Positions 42,901-53,701 of a stretch of 64,000 bases of DNA are shown one piece after another. The position numbers and the translations under genes were made by a program. How positions within the stretch are numbered: position 1 is the first letter of the stretch; every line of letters begins with the position of its first letter. This DNA comes from an uncultured Stenotrophomonas sp. (lineage in GTDB: Bacteria > Pseudomonadota > Gammaproteobacteria > Xanthomonadales > Xanthomonadaceae), in NCBI RefSeq assembly GCF_913778665.1, contig NZ_CAJYVQ010000001.1:84187-148186 (forward strand), written 5' to 3'. The notes beneath the pieces were generated by a model. The model saw only the letters and a list, made by a program, of their open reading frames with translations, made no database searches and was not told where the DNA came from.

Positions 42901-43452
42901 ATGAAGAAGCGCATTGCACTGCTGGTGCTGGTGGTCCTGGCCTTGGCCGCCTGGTGGTTCGGCGGTCCCTATGTGACCGTGCACGGCCTGTCCAGGGCCA
43001 TCGAACAGCGCGACACCGCCCAGTTGGAACGTTACGTCGATTTCCCGCGCGTGCGCAGCAGCCTGCGCGCGCAGCTCAATGACTATCTGGTGCGCCAGGC
43101 CGGCACGGACGTAGCCGCCAGCCCGCTCGGCGCCCTGCTCTACGGCCTGGGCGACCAGCTCGGCGGGGCGGCGGTGGACACCCTGGTGACCCCGACCGGG
43201 ATCGGCGCAATGCTGCAGGGCCACGTGCTGTGGAAGCGCGGCCGCAATGAACTGCAGGGCGGCGATGCGTTCGGTCCGACCGAGCCGGCGCGGCCGCTGA
43301 AGCATGCCGAGCATCATTTCGAAGCGCTGGACCGCTTCGTGATCGACGTCGACCGCGGTCCCGGCCAGCCGCCGCTGAAGGTGGTGCTTGAACCGCAGGG
43401 GCTGCGCTGGAAGGTGGTGGACCTGCAGCTGGGGATGTCGGGCAGCCCGTAG
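42901..43452 (+). CDS. DUF2939 domain protein, exported or membrane-anchored
   Basis: 183 residues from ATG 42901. One hydrophobic helix (residues 5-22, LLVLVVLALAAWWFGGPY) acts as anchor or signal. The mature part contains GLSRAIEQRDTAQLERYVDFPRVRSSL, characteristic of DUF2939 (read as two blocks). Function unknown; about 55 bp after the DUF2461 gene, likely the last gene of that run. Confidence 0.75.
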   Translation: MKKRIALLVLVVLALAAWWFGGPYVTVHGLSRAIEQRDTAQLERYVDFPRVRSSLRAQLNDYLVRQAGTDVAASPLGALLYGLGDQLGGAAVDTLVTPTGIGAMLQGHVLWKRGRNELQGGDAFGPTEPARPLKHAEHHFEALDRFVIDVDRGPGQPPLKVVLEPQGLRWKVVDLQLGMSGSP

Positions 43453-43528
43453 CTCCGCTCTGGTAGACGCCCCCCCCTGGTGGGCGCGGCTGCACCGCGA
43501 TGCCAACCAACCTTGGCAGCTACCGGGC

Positions 43529-44473
43529 TCAGCCCTCGTTGGCCACGCCGTGCGGAACGTGTCCGGCGGCCACGTGTTCACGCGCACTGTCGATGTTGTG
43601 CTGCGAATCGTCGAAGAAGATGTCCGCGCCAAAGGCCTGCAGGAACGGGCCCTTGTGGCGGCCACCGAGGAACAGCGCCTCGTCCAGGCGCACGCCCCAC
43701 TCACGCAGGGTGCGGATCACCCGCTCGTGCGCCGGTGCCGAGCGCGCGGTGACCAGCGCGGTGCGGATCGGCGCGCTTTCGCCGGCCGGGAAGACTTCCT
43801 GCAGCGTATGCAGGGCCGACAGGAAGCCGCGGAACGGACCGCCACTGAGCGGTTCGCGGGCACGTTCGCGCTCGTGGCGGCCAAACGCTTCCACGCCCTG
43901 CTCGCGCGAAATGCGCTCGCTCTCGTCACCGAAGATCACCGCGTCGCCGTCGAAGGCGATGCGCAGCTGGCCGGCCGGGCGCCCAATATCAATCTGGTCG
44001 GCCGCCGCTGCCGCGGTCTCGCCGGGCGGCTTGGGCAGGATCGTCGCCGCGGCGATGCCATGCCGCAGCGCGCTGCGCACCGACTCCGGGTTGGCCGAAA
44101 GGAACAGGTCGGTACCGAACGGCTTCACATACGGCCAGGTCGGCTCGCCGGCAGTGAACGTGGCGCGGATGATGCCAAGGCCGTAATGCTGGATCGAATT
44201 GAAGATGCGCAGGCCGGTGTCGGCGGAATTGCGCGACAGCAGGATCACCTCGACGCGCGGGTTCTCCGGGCTGGCGCCCTGGTTCAGTGCCAGCAGCTTG
44301 CGCACCACCGGGAAGGCCACGCCGGGGCCGAGGATGTCGTCCTCGTGCTGGCGCTGGAATTCGGCATACGCCGCCACGCCATCACTCTCGAACAGCGCAT
44401 GGCTTTCCTCTAGGTCGAACAGCGCGCGCGAGGTCACCGCGACGGTCAGCAAACGGGGGGAGTTGTCGCCCAT
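43529..44473 (-). CDS. 5'-nucleotidase (cytosolic NT5C1-like family)
   Basis: 314 residues from ATG 44473. The family pattern is present: AVTSRALFDLEESH near the N terminus, VILLSRNSADTGLR, FDGDAVIFGDESE (HAD-like Asp motif), LVTARSAP and the C-terminal FFDDSQHN. It dephosphorylates nucleoside monophosphates. Immediately downstream in the same orientation (47 bp) lies nadK. Confidence 0.88.
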   Translation of the reverse strand: MGDNSPRLLTVAVTSRALFDLEESHALFESDGVAAYAEFQRQHEDDILGPGVAFPVVRKLLALNQGASPENPRVEVILLSRNSADTGLRIFNSIQHYGLGIIRATFTAGEPTWPYVKPFGTDLFLSANPESVRSALRHGIAAATILPKPPGETAAAAADQIDIGRPAGQLRIAFDGDAVIFGDESERISREQGVEAFGRHERERAREPLSGGPFRGFLSALHTLQEVFPAGESAPIRTALVTARSAPAHERVIRTLREWGVRLDEALFLGGRHKGPFLQAFGADIFFDDSQHNIDSAREHVAAGHVPHGVANEG

Positions 44474-44520
44474 CGGTGGGGGTCCTTCAAGCGGTCGGCA
44501 CGGCCGGCCGCCCATTGTCC

Positions 44521-45294
44521 TCAAAAAACGAACTGTTCGCTCAGGATCCTGTCTTCCAGGTTGTGCTCCGGGTCGAACAGCAGGGTAACGCGGCGGTCCT
44601 TCGACTCGCGGATGGTCACTTCCACCACGTCGCGGGTCTCATGCGAATCGGCGGTGACGCTTACCGGGCGCTTGTAGGGGTCGAGCACGCGGAAGCGCAC
44701 TTCGGTGTCGGCCTTGAGGATGGCACCGCGCCAGCGCCGCGGCCGGTACGGGGCCAGCGGCGTCAGCGCGATGGTATGCGAGCCCAGCGGCAGCACGGGC
44801 CCGTGCGCCGAATAGTTGTAGGCGGTGCTGCCGGCCGGGGTGGCCACCAGCACGCCATCGCCGATCAGCTCGGCCACCCGTTCCTGGCCGTTGAGGTCGA
44901 TGCCGATATGCGCGGCCTGGCGGGTCTGGCGTAGCAGCGAAACATCGTTGTAGGCCAGCGAGCCGGTACTGGTGCCCGACTCGGTCAGCGCCACCATTTC
45001 CAGCGGGCGCAGATGGGCCGGCTCGGCGCGGGCGATGCGGGCGTGCACGTCTTCGTCACCGCGGTACTGGTTCATCAGGAAACCGACCGTGCCCAGCTTC
45101 ATGCCGAACACCGGCTTGCCCAGGTGCCCATGCCGGTGCAGGGTCTGCAGCATGAAGCCGTCGCCGCCCAGTGGGCACAGCACGTCGGCCTGGTCTGGCG
45201 CGTGGTCGCCATAGCGGGAAACCATCGCCGCGCGGGCCATCTGCGCCGCTTCGGTGGTGCTGGCCAGGAAAGCGATGCGGGGGGTGTCGCTCAT
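44521..45294 (-). CDS. nadK: NAD kinase
   Basis: 257 residues from ATG 45294. PLGGDGFML carries the GGDG diphosphate-binding motif, and [15 protein letters not shown] is the second conserved block. Phosphorylates NAD to NADP. It is shorter than E. coli NadK (292), as in other xanthomonads. It is transcribed toward the 5'-nucleotidase, with a SMAG repeat upstream. Confidence 0.92.
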   Translation of the reverse strand: MSDTPRIAFLASTTEAAQMARAAMVSRYGDHAPDQADVLCPLGGDGFMLQTLHRHGHLGKPVFGMKLGTVGFLMNQYRGDEDVHARIARAEPAHLRPLEMVALTESGTSTGSLAYNDVSLLRQTRQAAHIGIDLNGQERVAELIGDGVLVATPAGSTAYNYSAHGPVLPLGSHTIALTPLAPYRPRRWRGAILKADTEVRFRVLDPYKRPVSVTADSHETRDVVEVTIRESKDRRVTLLFDPEHNLEDRILSEQFVF

Positions 45295-45333
45295 CGGTGG
45301 ATCCGGGTGGGTATGCCAGCAAGAGCATACCCG

Positions 45334-45407
45334 GTAGTGCCGGCCGCTGGCCGGCAGCTGCATCTGGTTGCGGTTCATGCGGTTGCCGGCCAGCGGCCGA
45401 TACTAGC
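45334..45407. repeat. SMAG-type repeat dimer (GCCGGCC arms)
   Basis: GTAGTGCCGGCCGCTGGCCG on the left and GCCAGCGGCCGATACTAGC on the right form an inverted pair. It is the last SMAG-type element in the window and lies between nadK and gdhB. Confidence 0.7.
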
Positions 45408-45420
45408 GTGCAATGCAGAA

Positions 45421-45487
45421 CGGCCCCGCTTGCGCGGGGCCGTTTCTCCAACGTCTGCAGATCAGGAGCCCCCCTGAGTCAGGGGGG
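45421..45487. terminator. Two hairpins at the 3' side of gdhB
   Basis: The first is CGGCCCCGC / GCGGGGCCG at 45421-45442, followed on the plus strand by TTTCTCC. The second is GCCCCCCTGA / TCAGGGGGGC at about 45468-45487. Either could terminate gdhB on the minus strand, though a minus-strand T tract is missing. Confidence 0.55.
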
Positions 45488-45575
45488 CGCGCCAACGGCG
45501 CGGGGGTCCGGGAGCATGGTTGGCATGGGTCCCACGGTCTGCAGGGCAAACCGTGGGGCGTCAGCGCGAATGCGC

Positions 45576-48500
45576 TTACGCACCATGCGCCGCCAGCTGG
45601 CCCAGGCGCTGCACCGCAACCGAAACGGTCGGGTAGTCCAGGGTCTTCTGCTCGGCCAGTTCGGCCAGCATTGCCAGGGTGAAGCGCAGGCTGTTGTCGT
45701 CACGACCCATCCAGGCTGCAACCTTGGCCTCCGCGCTGCTGCCCTTGGTGCCCAGCACCTGGCCAGCCAGGTTGCGATGGTTGGCCGCCAGTTCGTCACG
45801 CAGCACGCCACGTGCCACGGCGTGCCAACGACCGTTGACCTCCAGCGCGTCGACCTGCTCGAACAGCCACGGCAGCTGCAGGGCATCGCCCAGGCGGAAG
45901 TGGACCTTGGACACGTCCACCGGCTTCAGCTTGCGGGTGCGGGCCAGTTCGATGATGTCAAACGCCGGCTCCAGGAAGTGCAGTTCGGCCAGCTGCTGAG
46001 CCAGCGCGGACGGCAGGCCCTTTTCCTTCCACTCGGCCACCAGGGCTTCGTAGGTCGGACGCTGCGAATCCGGCAGCACGCCCGAGGCGACGCGGATGTC
46101 GTTGAACGGCCCCTGGTAGCGGTTGACCGCTTCGGTGATGCCCGGCATCGCGCCCGGGCGCGACAGCAGCCAGCGCACGAACGAGCGCTGCAGCTTCCAG
46201 ATCACTTCCAGCGCGTCGATCTGCACCGACTCCGGCACCTTGCCGTCGAGCGCATCGATCTGCGCCCACAGCGCGCGTGCATCCAGCGTTTCGCGGCTGA
46301 TGGTGTAGGCCTTGGCGACCTCGGCGATGGAACGGCCGGTGTCTTCCTGCATGCGCATCAGGAAGGTGGCGCCCATGCGGTTGATGGTCTGGTTGGTCAC
46401 GGCCGTGGCGATGATTTCGCGCTTCAGGCGGTGACGCTCCATCGCGTCGGCGTACTTCTTCTGCAGCGGGGTCGGGAAGTAGCGCTGCAGTTCCTTGGAC
46501 AGGTACGGATCTTCCGGGATGTCCGAATCCAGCAGCTGGGCGAACGCCACCAGCTTGGAGTAGGACAGCAGCACCGACAGTTCCGGACGGGTCAGGCCCT
46601 GGCCGCGTGCCTTGCGCTGCGACAGCTCGGCATCGGACGGCAGGAACTCGATCTGGCGGTCCAGCAGGCCCTGCTGTTCCAGGGTGCGGATGAAGTGCTG
46701 CTTGGAACCCAGGCGCTTGACCGCCATCCGCTCCATCAGGCTCAGGGCCTGGTTCTGGCGGTAGTTGTCGTTGAGCACCAGGTCGGCCACTTCGTCGGTC
46801 ATCGACGCCAGCAGCTTGTTGCGCTGTTCGACGGTCAGCTTCTTGGCCCGCACCACATCGTTGAGCAGGATCTTGATGTTGACTTCGTGGTCGGAGGTGT
46901 CGACGCCGGCCGAGTTGTCGATGAAGTCGGTGTTGAGCAGCACGCCAGCCTGGGCGGCTTCGATGCGGCCCAGCTGGGTCATGCCCAGGTTGCCACCCTC
47001 GCCCACCACCTTGCAGCGCAGCTCGCCACCGTTCACGCGCAGGGCGTTGTTGGCGCGGTCGCCGACATCGCTGTGCTGCTCGCTGGCGGCCTTGACGTAG
47101 GTACCGATGCCGCCGTTCCACAGCAGGTCGACCGGTGCCTTCAGGATCGCGCTCATCAGATCGTTCGGCGACAGCGCCTTGACGCTGTCGTCCAGGCCCA
47201 GCGCTTCGCGCACCTGCGGGGTGATCTCGATCGACTTCAGGCTGCGCGGATAGATGCCGCCGCCCTTGCTGATCAGCTTGGCGTCGTAGTCCGCCCAGCT
47301 CGAACGCGGCACGGTGAACAGTCGCTCACGTTCGACGAACGTGGTGGCCGCATCCGGGTTCGGGTCCAGGAAGATGTGGCGGTGATCGAAGGCAGCGACC
47401 AGGCGGATATGGCGCGACAGCAACATGCCGTTGCCGAACACGTCGCCGGACATGTCGCCGACGCCGACCGCGGTGAAGTCCTGGGTCTGGCTGTCACGGC
47501 CCAGCGCACGGAAGTGGCGCTTGACCGACTCCCACGCACCGCGTGCGGTGATGCCCATGCCCTTGTGGTCGTAACCGACCGAGCCACCGGAGGCGAACGC
47601 ATCGCCCATCCAGAAGCCGTGCGCGATGGCCAAGCCGTTGGCGATGTCGGAGAAGGTCGCGGTGCCCTTGTCGGCGGCGACGACCAGATAAGGATCATCG
47701 CCGTCATGGCGTACCACGTTGGCAGGAGGCGCGACTTCGCCTTCTTTCAGGTTGTCGGTGATGTCCAGCAGGCCGCTGATGAAGATGCGATAGCAGGCGA
47801 TGGCCTCGGCCTGAATCTCGTCACGGCTGCCACCCAGCGGCAGGCGACGCGGCACGAAACCGCCCTTGGCGCCGACCGGCACGATCACCGCGTTCTTGAC
47901 CTGCTGGGCCTTGACCAGGCCGAGCACTTCGGTACGGAAGTCCTCTTCACGGTCCGACCAGCGCAGGCCACCACGGGCCACGTTGCCGAAGCGCAGGTGC
48001 ACGCCCTCGACGCGCGGCGAGTAGACGAATATCTCGAACTTCGGCACTGGCCGTGGCAGCTCGGGAATCGCGCTGGGGTTGAACTTGAAGCTGAAGTAAC
48101 TCTTCACCTCGCCCAGGGCGTCCGGCTGGTAGAAGTTGGTGCGCAGGGTGGCTTTGATCAGGTCCAGATAGCGACGCAGGATGCGGTCTTCGTTGAGCAC
48201 CGCGACGTTGTCCAGAGCGCCGAGAATGGCCTGCTCGAGCTTCTGCTGCTTATCGTTAAGGTCATTGGCGCTGAGCTTGCGGGCCAGATAGAAGCGTGTG
48301 CGGAACAGGCGCACCAGCTCGCGGGCGATGTCGGCATGGTTGAGCAGCGTGTTGGCGATGTAACCCAGGTCGAAGCCCAGACGAATCTGCTTGAGGTAGC
48401 GGGCATAGGCACGTAGCAGCGCCACGTCACGCCAAGCCAGACCGGCGGTCAGCACAAGACGGTTGAAGGAGTCGTTCTCGGCGTCGCCGCGCACGATATG

Positions 48501-50426
48501 CACGAAGGCGTCCTGCAGGGTGTCGTTGAGCTGCTGGATATCGAGATTGACACCTTCGGCGTAGGTGAAGGCGAAATCGTGAATCCAGAACTCGCGGCCG
48601 CTCTGGTGCTGCAGGCGATACGGGAACTCGCCCAGCACGCGCAGGCCGAGGTTCTCCAGCACCGGCAGCACGTCGGACAGCGCCAGCGGCGTGTCGGCGT
48701 GGTACAGCTTGCAGTGCAGCTGACGCTCACCGGGCACCAGCGGCTGGTAGAAGCTCATGACCAGCGGGCGATCCTCGGAGAGGCTGCGCAGGTGCTGCAT
48801 GTCGACCACCGCCGAGTGCGGCGCGAAGCGCTCGCGGTAGCCGGCCGGGAAGCTTTTCGGGAAGTCGGTGAGCACGCGGGTGCCCTTGGCTTCGCCGAAG
48901 TTCTCCACGGCCAGGGCGGCGTAGTCATCGGTCCAGGAACGGCAGGCCTGAACGACTTCGCGCTCGAGCTGCTGCGGGTCGATGTCCAGCTTGTTCTTAG
49001 GATCCACGCGCAGGATGAACTGCACGCGGGCCAGCACGGATTCGGAGAAGTAGGTCCAGAACTCGCAATCGCTGGCCTGCAGGCGATCGACCAGCACCTG
49101 CTGGATGCGCAGGCGGGTTTCGGTGGAATAGATATCGCGCGGCACATACGCCAGCGCATAGACGAAACGCCCGTAGGGGTCGAAGCGCAGGAACAGGCGG
49201 ACCTTGTTGCGCTCCTGAATCTGCACGATCGACAGCGCCGTGCTGGCCAGCTCGTCGACCGGCGTCTGGAACAGGTCGTCGCGCGGCAGCACTTCGAGAA
49301 CCTTGACCAGCTCCTTGCTCAGGTGGCCCTGGGAGATGAAGCCGGAGCGTTTCTCGACCTCGGCGACCTTGCGGCGGATGTAGGGAATCTCGCGCACGCT
49401 CTCGCTGTAGGCGGTCGAAGTGTAGATGCCGAGGAAGCGGCACTCCTTGACCACCTTGCCGGAGGCATCGATTTCGCGGATGGAGACGAAATCAGGGTAA
49501 GCCGGGCGATGCACGCGGCTCGGCTGCGCGGCCTTGGCGAACGACAGCAGGGTCGGCTCGCGCAGGTAGGCCAGCGCGTAGGGTTCGATGTGCAGCTCGT
49601 CCTGGCTCAGGCCGCTGCGCAGGCGTTTGGACAGCCCCAATAGGGAGCTTTCGTCGTACTGCAGGTGGCCGCCGTCGGCCGCGTCGTGAACGGTGAATTC
49701 TTCGTAGCCAAGGAAGGTGAAGTGGTTGTCCTGCAACCAGGAAAGAAACACTTTGATCTCTTCCACTTCGGCCGGGTCGATGGCGCCGTGGCCGAAGCTG
49801 CCGTCACCGAGCTTGCCCAGCAGTTCCTGGGCCTTAGCCTTCATCGGCTGGAAGTCGGCGACGCTCAGGCGCACTTCCTCGAGCACTTCGAGCAGGGTCT
49901 TCTGCAGCGACTTGATCTCGGCGTTGCTGGCGCAGCGGTTGATCTCCAGGAACATCAGCGATTCGAGGCTGACGCCCTCGCCCGTGCTGCCCTTGGGCAG
50001 CAGTTCGAGCAGCGCGCCCTGGGCATCGCGGCGCACGCTGAGCACGCTGTTCTGCAGGGTATGAATGCTGTAGCCGCGGCGCTTGAGTTCGATACGTACG
50101 GAATCGACCAGGAACGGAATGTCCGGATGCAGCACCTCGATGCCGGTGTGAGTGCTCTGCCAGCCGTGCTTTTCATAATCGGGGTTGAAGACGCGGACCT
50201 GCGGCTGGCTCGGGTCGAACTGGGCCAGCAGGCGCCAGGCCGAGAGGGTGCAACCAACGAGGTCGGACAGTCGCCGCTGCGTCAGTTCTTCGAGTGCGAT
50301 GATGCCAAAGAACTGTTCAGCGAACAGGGCCACTTGTGGCAGGTCCTGCTCGCTGACGTGCTGCGCCAGGGCCGCTTGCAGTTGATGCTGGAAGTCGGCT
50401 TTGCTGGCCGCGGTGAAGAACGCCAT
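45576..50426 (-). CDS. gdhB: NAD-dependent glutamate dehydrogenase (chimeric: Pseudomonas N half, xanthomonad C half)
   Basis: One uninterrupted 1616-codon frame for the large (180-kDa-type) NAD-GDH, which deaminates glutamate to 2-oxoglutarate and ammonia. The N terminus (MAFFTAASKADFQHQLQAAL; DLVGCTLSAWRLL; NPDYEKHGWQSTHT) reads as the Pseudomonas GdhB. The catalytic core holds VARGGLRWSDR, VGAKGGFVP and the NAD domain. From about residue 930 on (GFWMGDAFASGGS, SDHEVNIKILLNDVVRAKKL, RPGAMPGITEAV, DSQRPTYEALVAEW) it reads as the xanthomonad enzyme. Both halves are in frame and all core motifs are kept. CGGAG precedes the ATG. Neighbours also change genus across the gene. Confidence 0.93.
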   Translation of the reverse strand: MAFFTAASKADFQHQLQAALAQHVSEQDLPQVALFAEQFFGIIALEELTQRRLSDLVGCTLSAWRLLAQFDPSQPQVRVFNPDYEKHGWQSTHTGIEVLHPDIPFLVDSVRIELKRRGYSIHTLQNSVLSVRRDAQGALLELLPKGSTGEGVSLESLMFLEINRCASNAEIKSLQKTLLEVLEEVRLSVADFQPMKAKAQELLGKLGDGSFGHGAIDPAEVEEIKVFLSWLQDNHFTFLGYEEFTVHDAADGGHLQYDESSLLGLSKRLRSGLSQDELHIEPYALAYLREPTLLSFAKAAQPSRVHRPAYPDFVSIREIDASGKVVKECRFLGIYTSTAYSESVREIPYIRRKVAEVEKRSGFISQGHLSKELVKVLEVLPRDDLFQTPVDELASTALSIVQIQERNKVRLFLRFDPYGRFVYALAYVPRDIYSTETRLRIQQVLVDRLQASDCEFWTYFSESVLARVQFILRVDPKNKLDIDPQQLEREVVQACRSWTDDYAALAVENFGEAKGTRVLTDFPKSFPAGYRERFAPHSAVVDMQHLRSLSEDRPLVMSFYQPLVPGERQLHCKLYHADTPLALSDVLPVLENLGLRVLGEFPYRLQHQSGREFWIHDFAFTYAEGVNLDIQQLNDTLQDAFVHIVRGDAENDSFNRLVLTAGLAWRDVALLRAYARYLKQIRLGFDLGYIANTLLNHADIARELVRLFRTRFYLARKLSANDLNDKQQKLEQAILGALDNVAVLNEDRILRRYLDLIKATLRTNFYQPDALGEVKSYFSFKFNPSAIPELPRPVPKFEIFVYSPRVEGVHLRFGNVARGGLRWSDREEDFRTEVLGLVKAQQVKNAVIVPVGAKGGFVPRRLPLGGSRDEIQAEAIACYRIFISGLLDITDNLKEGEVAPPANVVRHDGDDPYLVVAADKGTATFSDIANGLAIAHGFWMGDAFASGGSVGYDHKGMGITARGAWESVKRHFRALGRDSQTQDFTAVGVGDMSGDVFGNGMLLSRHIRLVAAFDHRHIFLDPNPDAATTFVERERLFTVPRSSWADYDAKLISKGGGIYPRSLKSIEITPQVREALGLDDSVKALSPNDLMSAILKAPVDLLWNGGIGTYVKAASEQHSDVGDRANNALRVNGGELRCKVVGEGGNLGMTQLGRIEAAQAGVLLNTDFIDNSAGVDTSDHEVNIKILLNDVVRAKKLTVEQRNKLLASMTDEVADLVLNDNYRQNQALSLMERMAVKRLGSKQHFIRTLEQQGLLDRQIEFLPSDAELSQRKARGQGLTRPELSVLLSYSKLVAFAQLLDSDIPEDPYLSKELQRYFPTPLQKKYADAMERHRLKREIIATAVTNQTINRMGATFLMRMQEDTGRSIAEVAKAYTISRETLDARALWAQIDALDGKVPESVQIDALEVIWKLQRSFVRWLLSRPGAMPGITEAVNRYQGPFNDIRVASGVLPDSQRPTYEALVAEWKEKGLPSALAQQLAELHFLEPAFDIIELARTRKLKPVDVSKVHFRLGDALQLPWLFEQVDALEVNGRWHAVARGVLRDELAANHRNLAGQVLGTKGSSAEAKVAAWMGRDDNSLRFTLAMLAELAEQKTLDYPTVSVAVQRLGQLAAHGA
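47600..47750. other. Probable junction between xanthomonad and Pseudomonas DNA
   Basis: Within gdhB the encoded stretch around PPANVVRHDGDDPYLVVAAD and KGTATFSDIANG is nearly invariant in both genera. Sequence just upstream in the protein (RRLPLGGSRDEIQAEAIACY) fits Pseudomonas as I remember it; sequence just after (LAIAHGFWMGDAFASGG) fits Stenotrophomonas/Xanthomonas. The exact breakpoint cannot be fixed by eye. Confidence 0.6.
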
Positions 50427-50709
50427 GCTTGTACTCCGTCTGTAGGCTTGGTAGGTGCGATTGTTGTTTCCGTACGTAGTTCAACCTTAGACCGGCTACC
50501 TGCAAACGCTACCCGTTGTACAAATGACGCGCCGGTCACAGGCGCCGCACGAGCTTAACGAGGCGGTGGCAGTGCACGCTTGCGGTGCAGCGACATTTTC
50601 GTTCACGCTGCCCGCCCCATAGCAGACATCGTACAACCCTCTTGCGCTGTGCTGGCACAACGCCTAAAGTCTGGCGTCAATAAAAATAAAGCCAACCTGG
50701 ACACCCGCC

Positions 50710-52593
50710 ATGTCACTGTTCCTTTCCTGGAAACAGAAGTTTCGCCTTCTTATCCTTATCACCCTGTCCAGCCTGGCGCTGATGACGGCGGCTTCGTTCT
50801 GGGCCAGCCAGACCCTCGACAACGCCCTGCAGGCCCGCGAACGCGCCACCGCCTACGCAGGCGATTCAGCCACGCTGATGAATCAGTGGCTGAAGCTGAA
50901 CGCCGAACGCCGCCAGCTCACCCCCGATGGCGAAGCCGAGTTCCAGACCGCACTGACCGCGCTCGGCGATCTATCCCGCCAATACGTACAGCGCGCAGAA
51001 TTGCTCGACGATGCCACCCTGCTCGACAGCTCCCGGCGCCTGGATGAGCTTTTGCAACAGGACATCGCCGTGCAGCAGAACTGGCTCAAGCAGTCCCACG
51101 CACTGGGCCTGACGCCCTTCAGCGGCCTGCGCGCCAAGCTGGCGGAAAGCGGCAAGGAGCTGGAGCGGGTCAGCATCAGCCTGATCCAGGCATCGATTGC
51201 CGAGGCGCTGAGCAACCAGCGTGATTACCTGTCCACCTTCGATGCCAAATACGCCGACGGCGTGCGTGCGGCACTGGGCAAATTGCAGGCGCAGATCGTC
51301 GATCTGGAATGGCAAGAAAGCCGGGTGGGCAAAGCATCCAGCGCCTTCACCGACAACTTCACCGCAGCCGATACGCTGATCCAGCAGATCGTGGCCAGCG
51401 AGAAACAGCTGCAGCAGCAGGGCCAGCAGATCGAGGCCAGCATCGAGGCGCAGAACAAGCACCTGCAGGACACCGTGCTGACGGGCGCCACCCGACAGGC
51501 CGAGCAGGCGCGCAGCACCGCACGCTGGATGATGGGCCTGACCTTCGTGCTGGTCTCGGCCTTCATGCTACTGACCCTGGGCCGCGCCTCGCGCCTGCTG
51601 ATGGCGCAGCTGGACCGGGTCAACCGCCTGCTCGCCCAGGTCGCGGCGGGCAACCTGACTGCGCGGATCGACGTCGGCGCAAACCACCGCGACGAATTCA
51701 ACCAGCTCGGCAGCGCCTCGAACCAGATGACCCAGGGCATCGCCGGGGTGATTCGCCAGGTGCTGGACGGCAACAAGGAACTCAACCAGTTACACCACTA
51801 CCTCAACGACGCCATGCGTCGCCTCGAGGAAAACAGCACCCAGGTGGAGATGCAGACCGAACAGGCCGCCTCGGCCTCTCAGCAGATCTCCGCCACGGTC
51901 AATGAAATGGCCCAGCGCACCACCGATGTCGGCAACGCCACCCAGGCCGCCTACCAGTCGGCGCGCGACGGCGCTTCGGTGATCAATGCCAGCGCCGACA
52001 ACATGCGCCGCCTCTCGCAGCTGATCCAGGACACCCACGCCCAGGTCAGCGCCCTTACCCAGTCGAGCACCAAGGTCACCAGCATCATCGACGTGATCAA
52101 CGGCCTGGCCGACCAGACCAACCTGCTGGCGCTCAACGCCGCCATCGAAGCAGCCCGTGCTGGCGAGGCCGGCCGCGGCTTCTCGGTGGTCGCCGATGAA
52201 GTGCGTTCCCTGGCCCAGAAGACGGTGGCGGCCACCACCGATATCGCGGTGATCGTCAACGAGTTGCGCGAGCAGACCCAGCAGATGGACCAACTGATGA
52301 CCAGCGGCCTGAACCTCGCCACCCAGGGCGAGCGCAGCTCCGGCGAAGTGGCCCAGGCCATCGACGGCATCACCGGCTCCATGGAGCACCTGAGCGCCGA
52401 GATGAGCCAGGTGGTGGTGGCCATCGAGCAGATTTCCTGCACCACCGAGGAAATCGCCGCCAAGGTCGAGGACATCAACCTGCACACCGGCAAGACCAAG
52501 ACCCTGCGCCTGAGCCTGGACGAACACACCCAGGGCCTGTCGCGCCAGGTCGAGGCGCTCAACCACAGTGCCGGCCAGTTCCGTATCGTCTGA
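50710..52593 (+). CDS. Methyl-accepting chemotaxis protein
   Basis: 627 residues. First membrane helix at about 12-32, a periplasmic helical ligand domain of about 240 residues (all-alpha, rich in Gln and Leu), second helix at about 275-295, HAMP, then the cytoplasmic coiled coil with the signalling tip [19 protein letters not shown] followed by [15 protein letters not shown]. It senses a ligand outside and controls CheA/CheW; there is no C-terminal CheR-docking pentapeptide. It is divergent from gdhB, with 283 bp between them and no repeat there. Ligand unknown. Confidence 0.93.
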   Translation: MSLFLSWKQKFRLLILITLSSLALMTAASFWASQTLDNALQARERATAYAGDSATLMNQWLKLNAERRQLTPDGEAEFQTALTALGDLSRQYVQRAELLDDATLLDSSRRLDELLQQDIAVQQNWLKQSHALGLTPFSGLRAKLAESGKELERVSISLIQASIAEALSNQRDYLSTFDAKYADGVRAALGKLQAQIVDLEWQESRVGKASSAFTDNFTAADTLIQQIVASEKQLQQQGQQIEASIEAQNKHLQDTVLTGATRQAEQARSTARWMMGLTFVLVSAFMLLTLGRASRLLMAQLDRVNRLLAQVAAGNLTARIDVGANHRDEFNQLGSASNQMTQGIAGVIRQVLDGNKELNQLHHYLNDAMRRLEENSTQVEMQTEQAASASQQISATVNEMAQRTTDVGNATQAAYQSARDGASVINASADNMRRLSQLIQDTHAQVSALTQSSTKVTSIIDVINGLADQTNLLALNAAIEAARAGEAGRGFSVVADEVRSLAQKTVAATTDIAVIVNELREQTQQMDQLMTSGLNLATQGERSSGEVAQAIDGITGSMEHLSAEMSQVVVAIEQISCTTEEIAAKVEDINLHTGKTKTLRLSLDEHTQGLSRQVEALNHSAGQFRIV

Positions 52594-52741
52594 GGCAGTG
52601 CCGGCCGCGCGCGGCGCTGGCCGGCTGGCAACCCGGTCACAGGCCGGGCAGCCCCGCATGGCTTACGCCCCTGCCTTCGATTATCATGGGCGGCCCTGAC
52701 GAGCGGGGTTCGTCGCTCGCGATTCGCATCTGGACAGCCCC

Positions 52742-53700
<959 letters not shown>

Positions 53701-53701
<1 letters not shown>

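Noticed and set aside
43463..43488. Single half SMAG (GTAGACGCCCCCCCCTGGTG)
   Set aside because: Only one short arm is visible with no mate nearby; too weak to list.
45171..48416. 1081-codon plus-strand open frame opposite nadK and gdhB
   Set aside because: Antisense shadow running across two genes and a repeat; no recognisable domain.
45576..50426. Frameshift or premature stop at the genus junction in gdhB
   Set aside because: The frame is continuous and the core motifs on both sides are complete.
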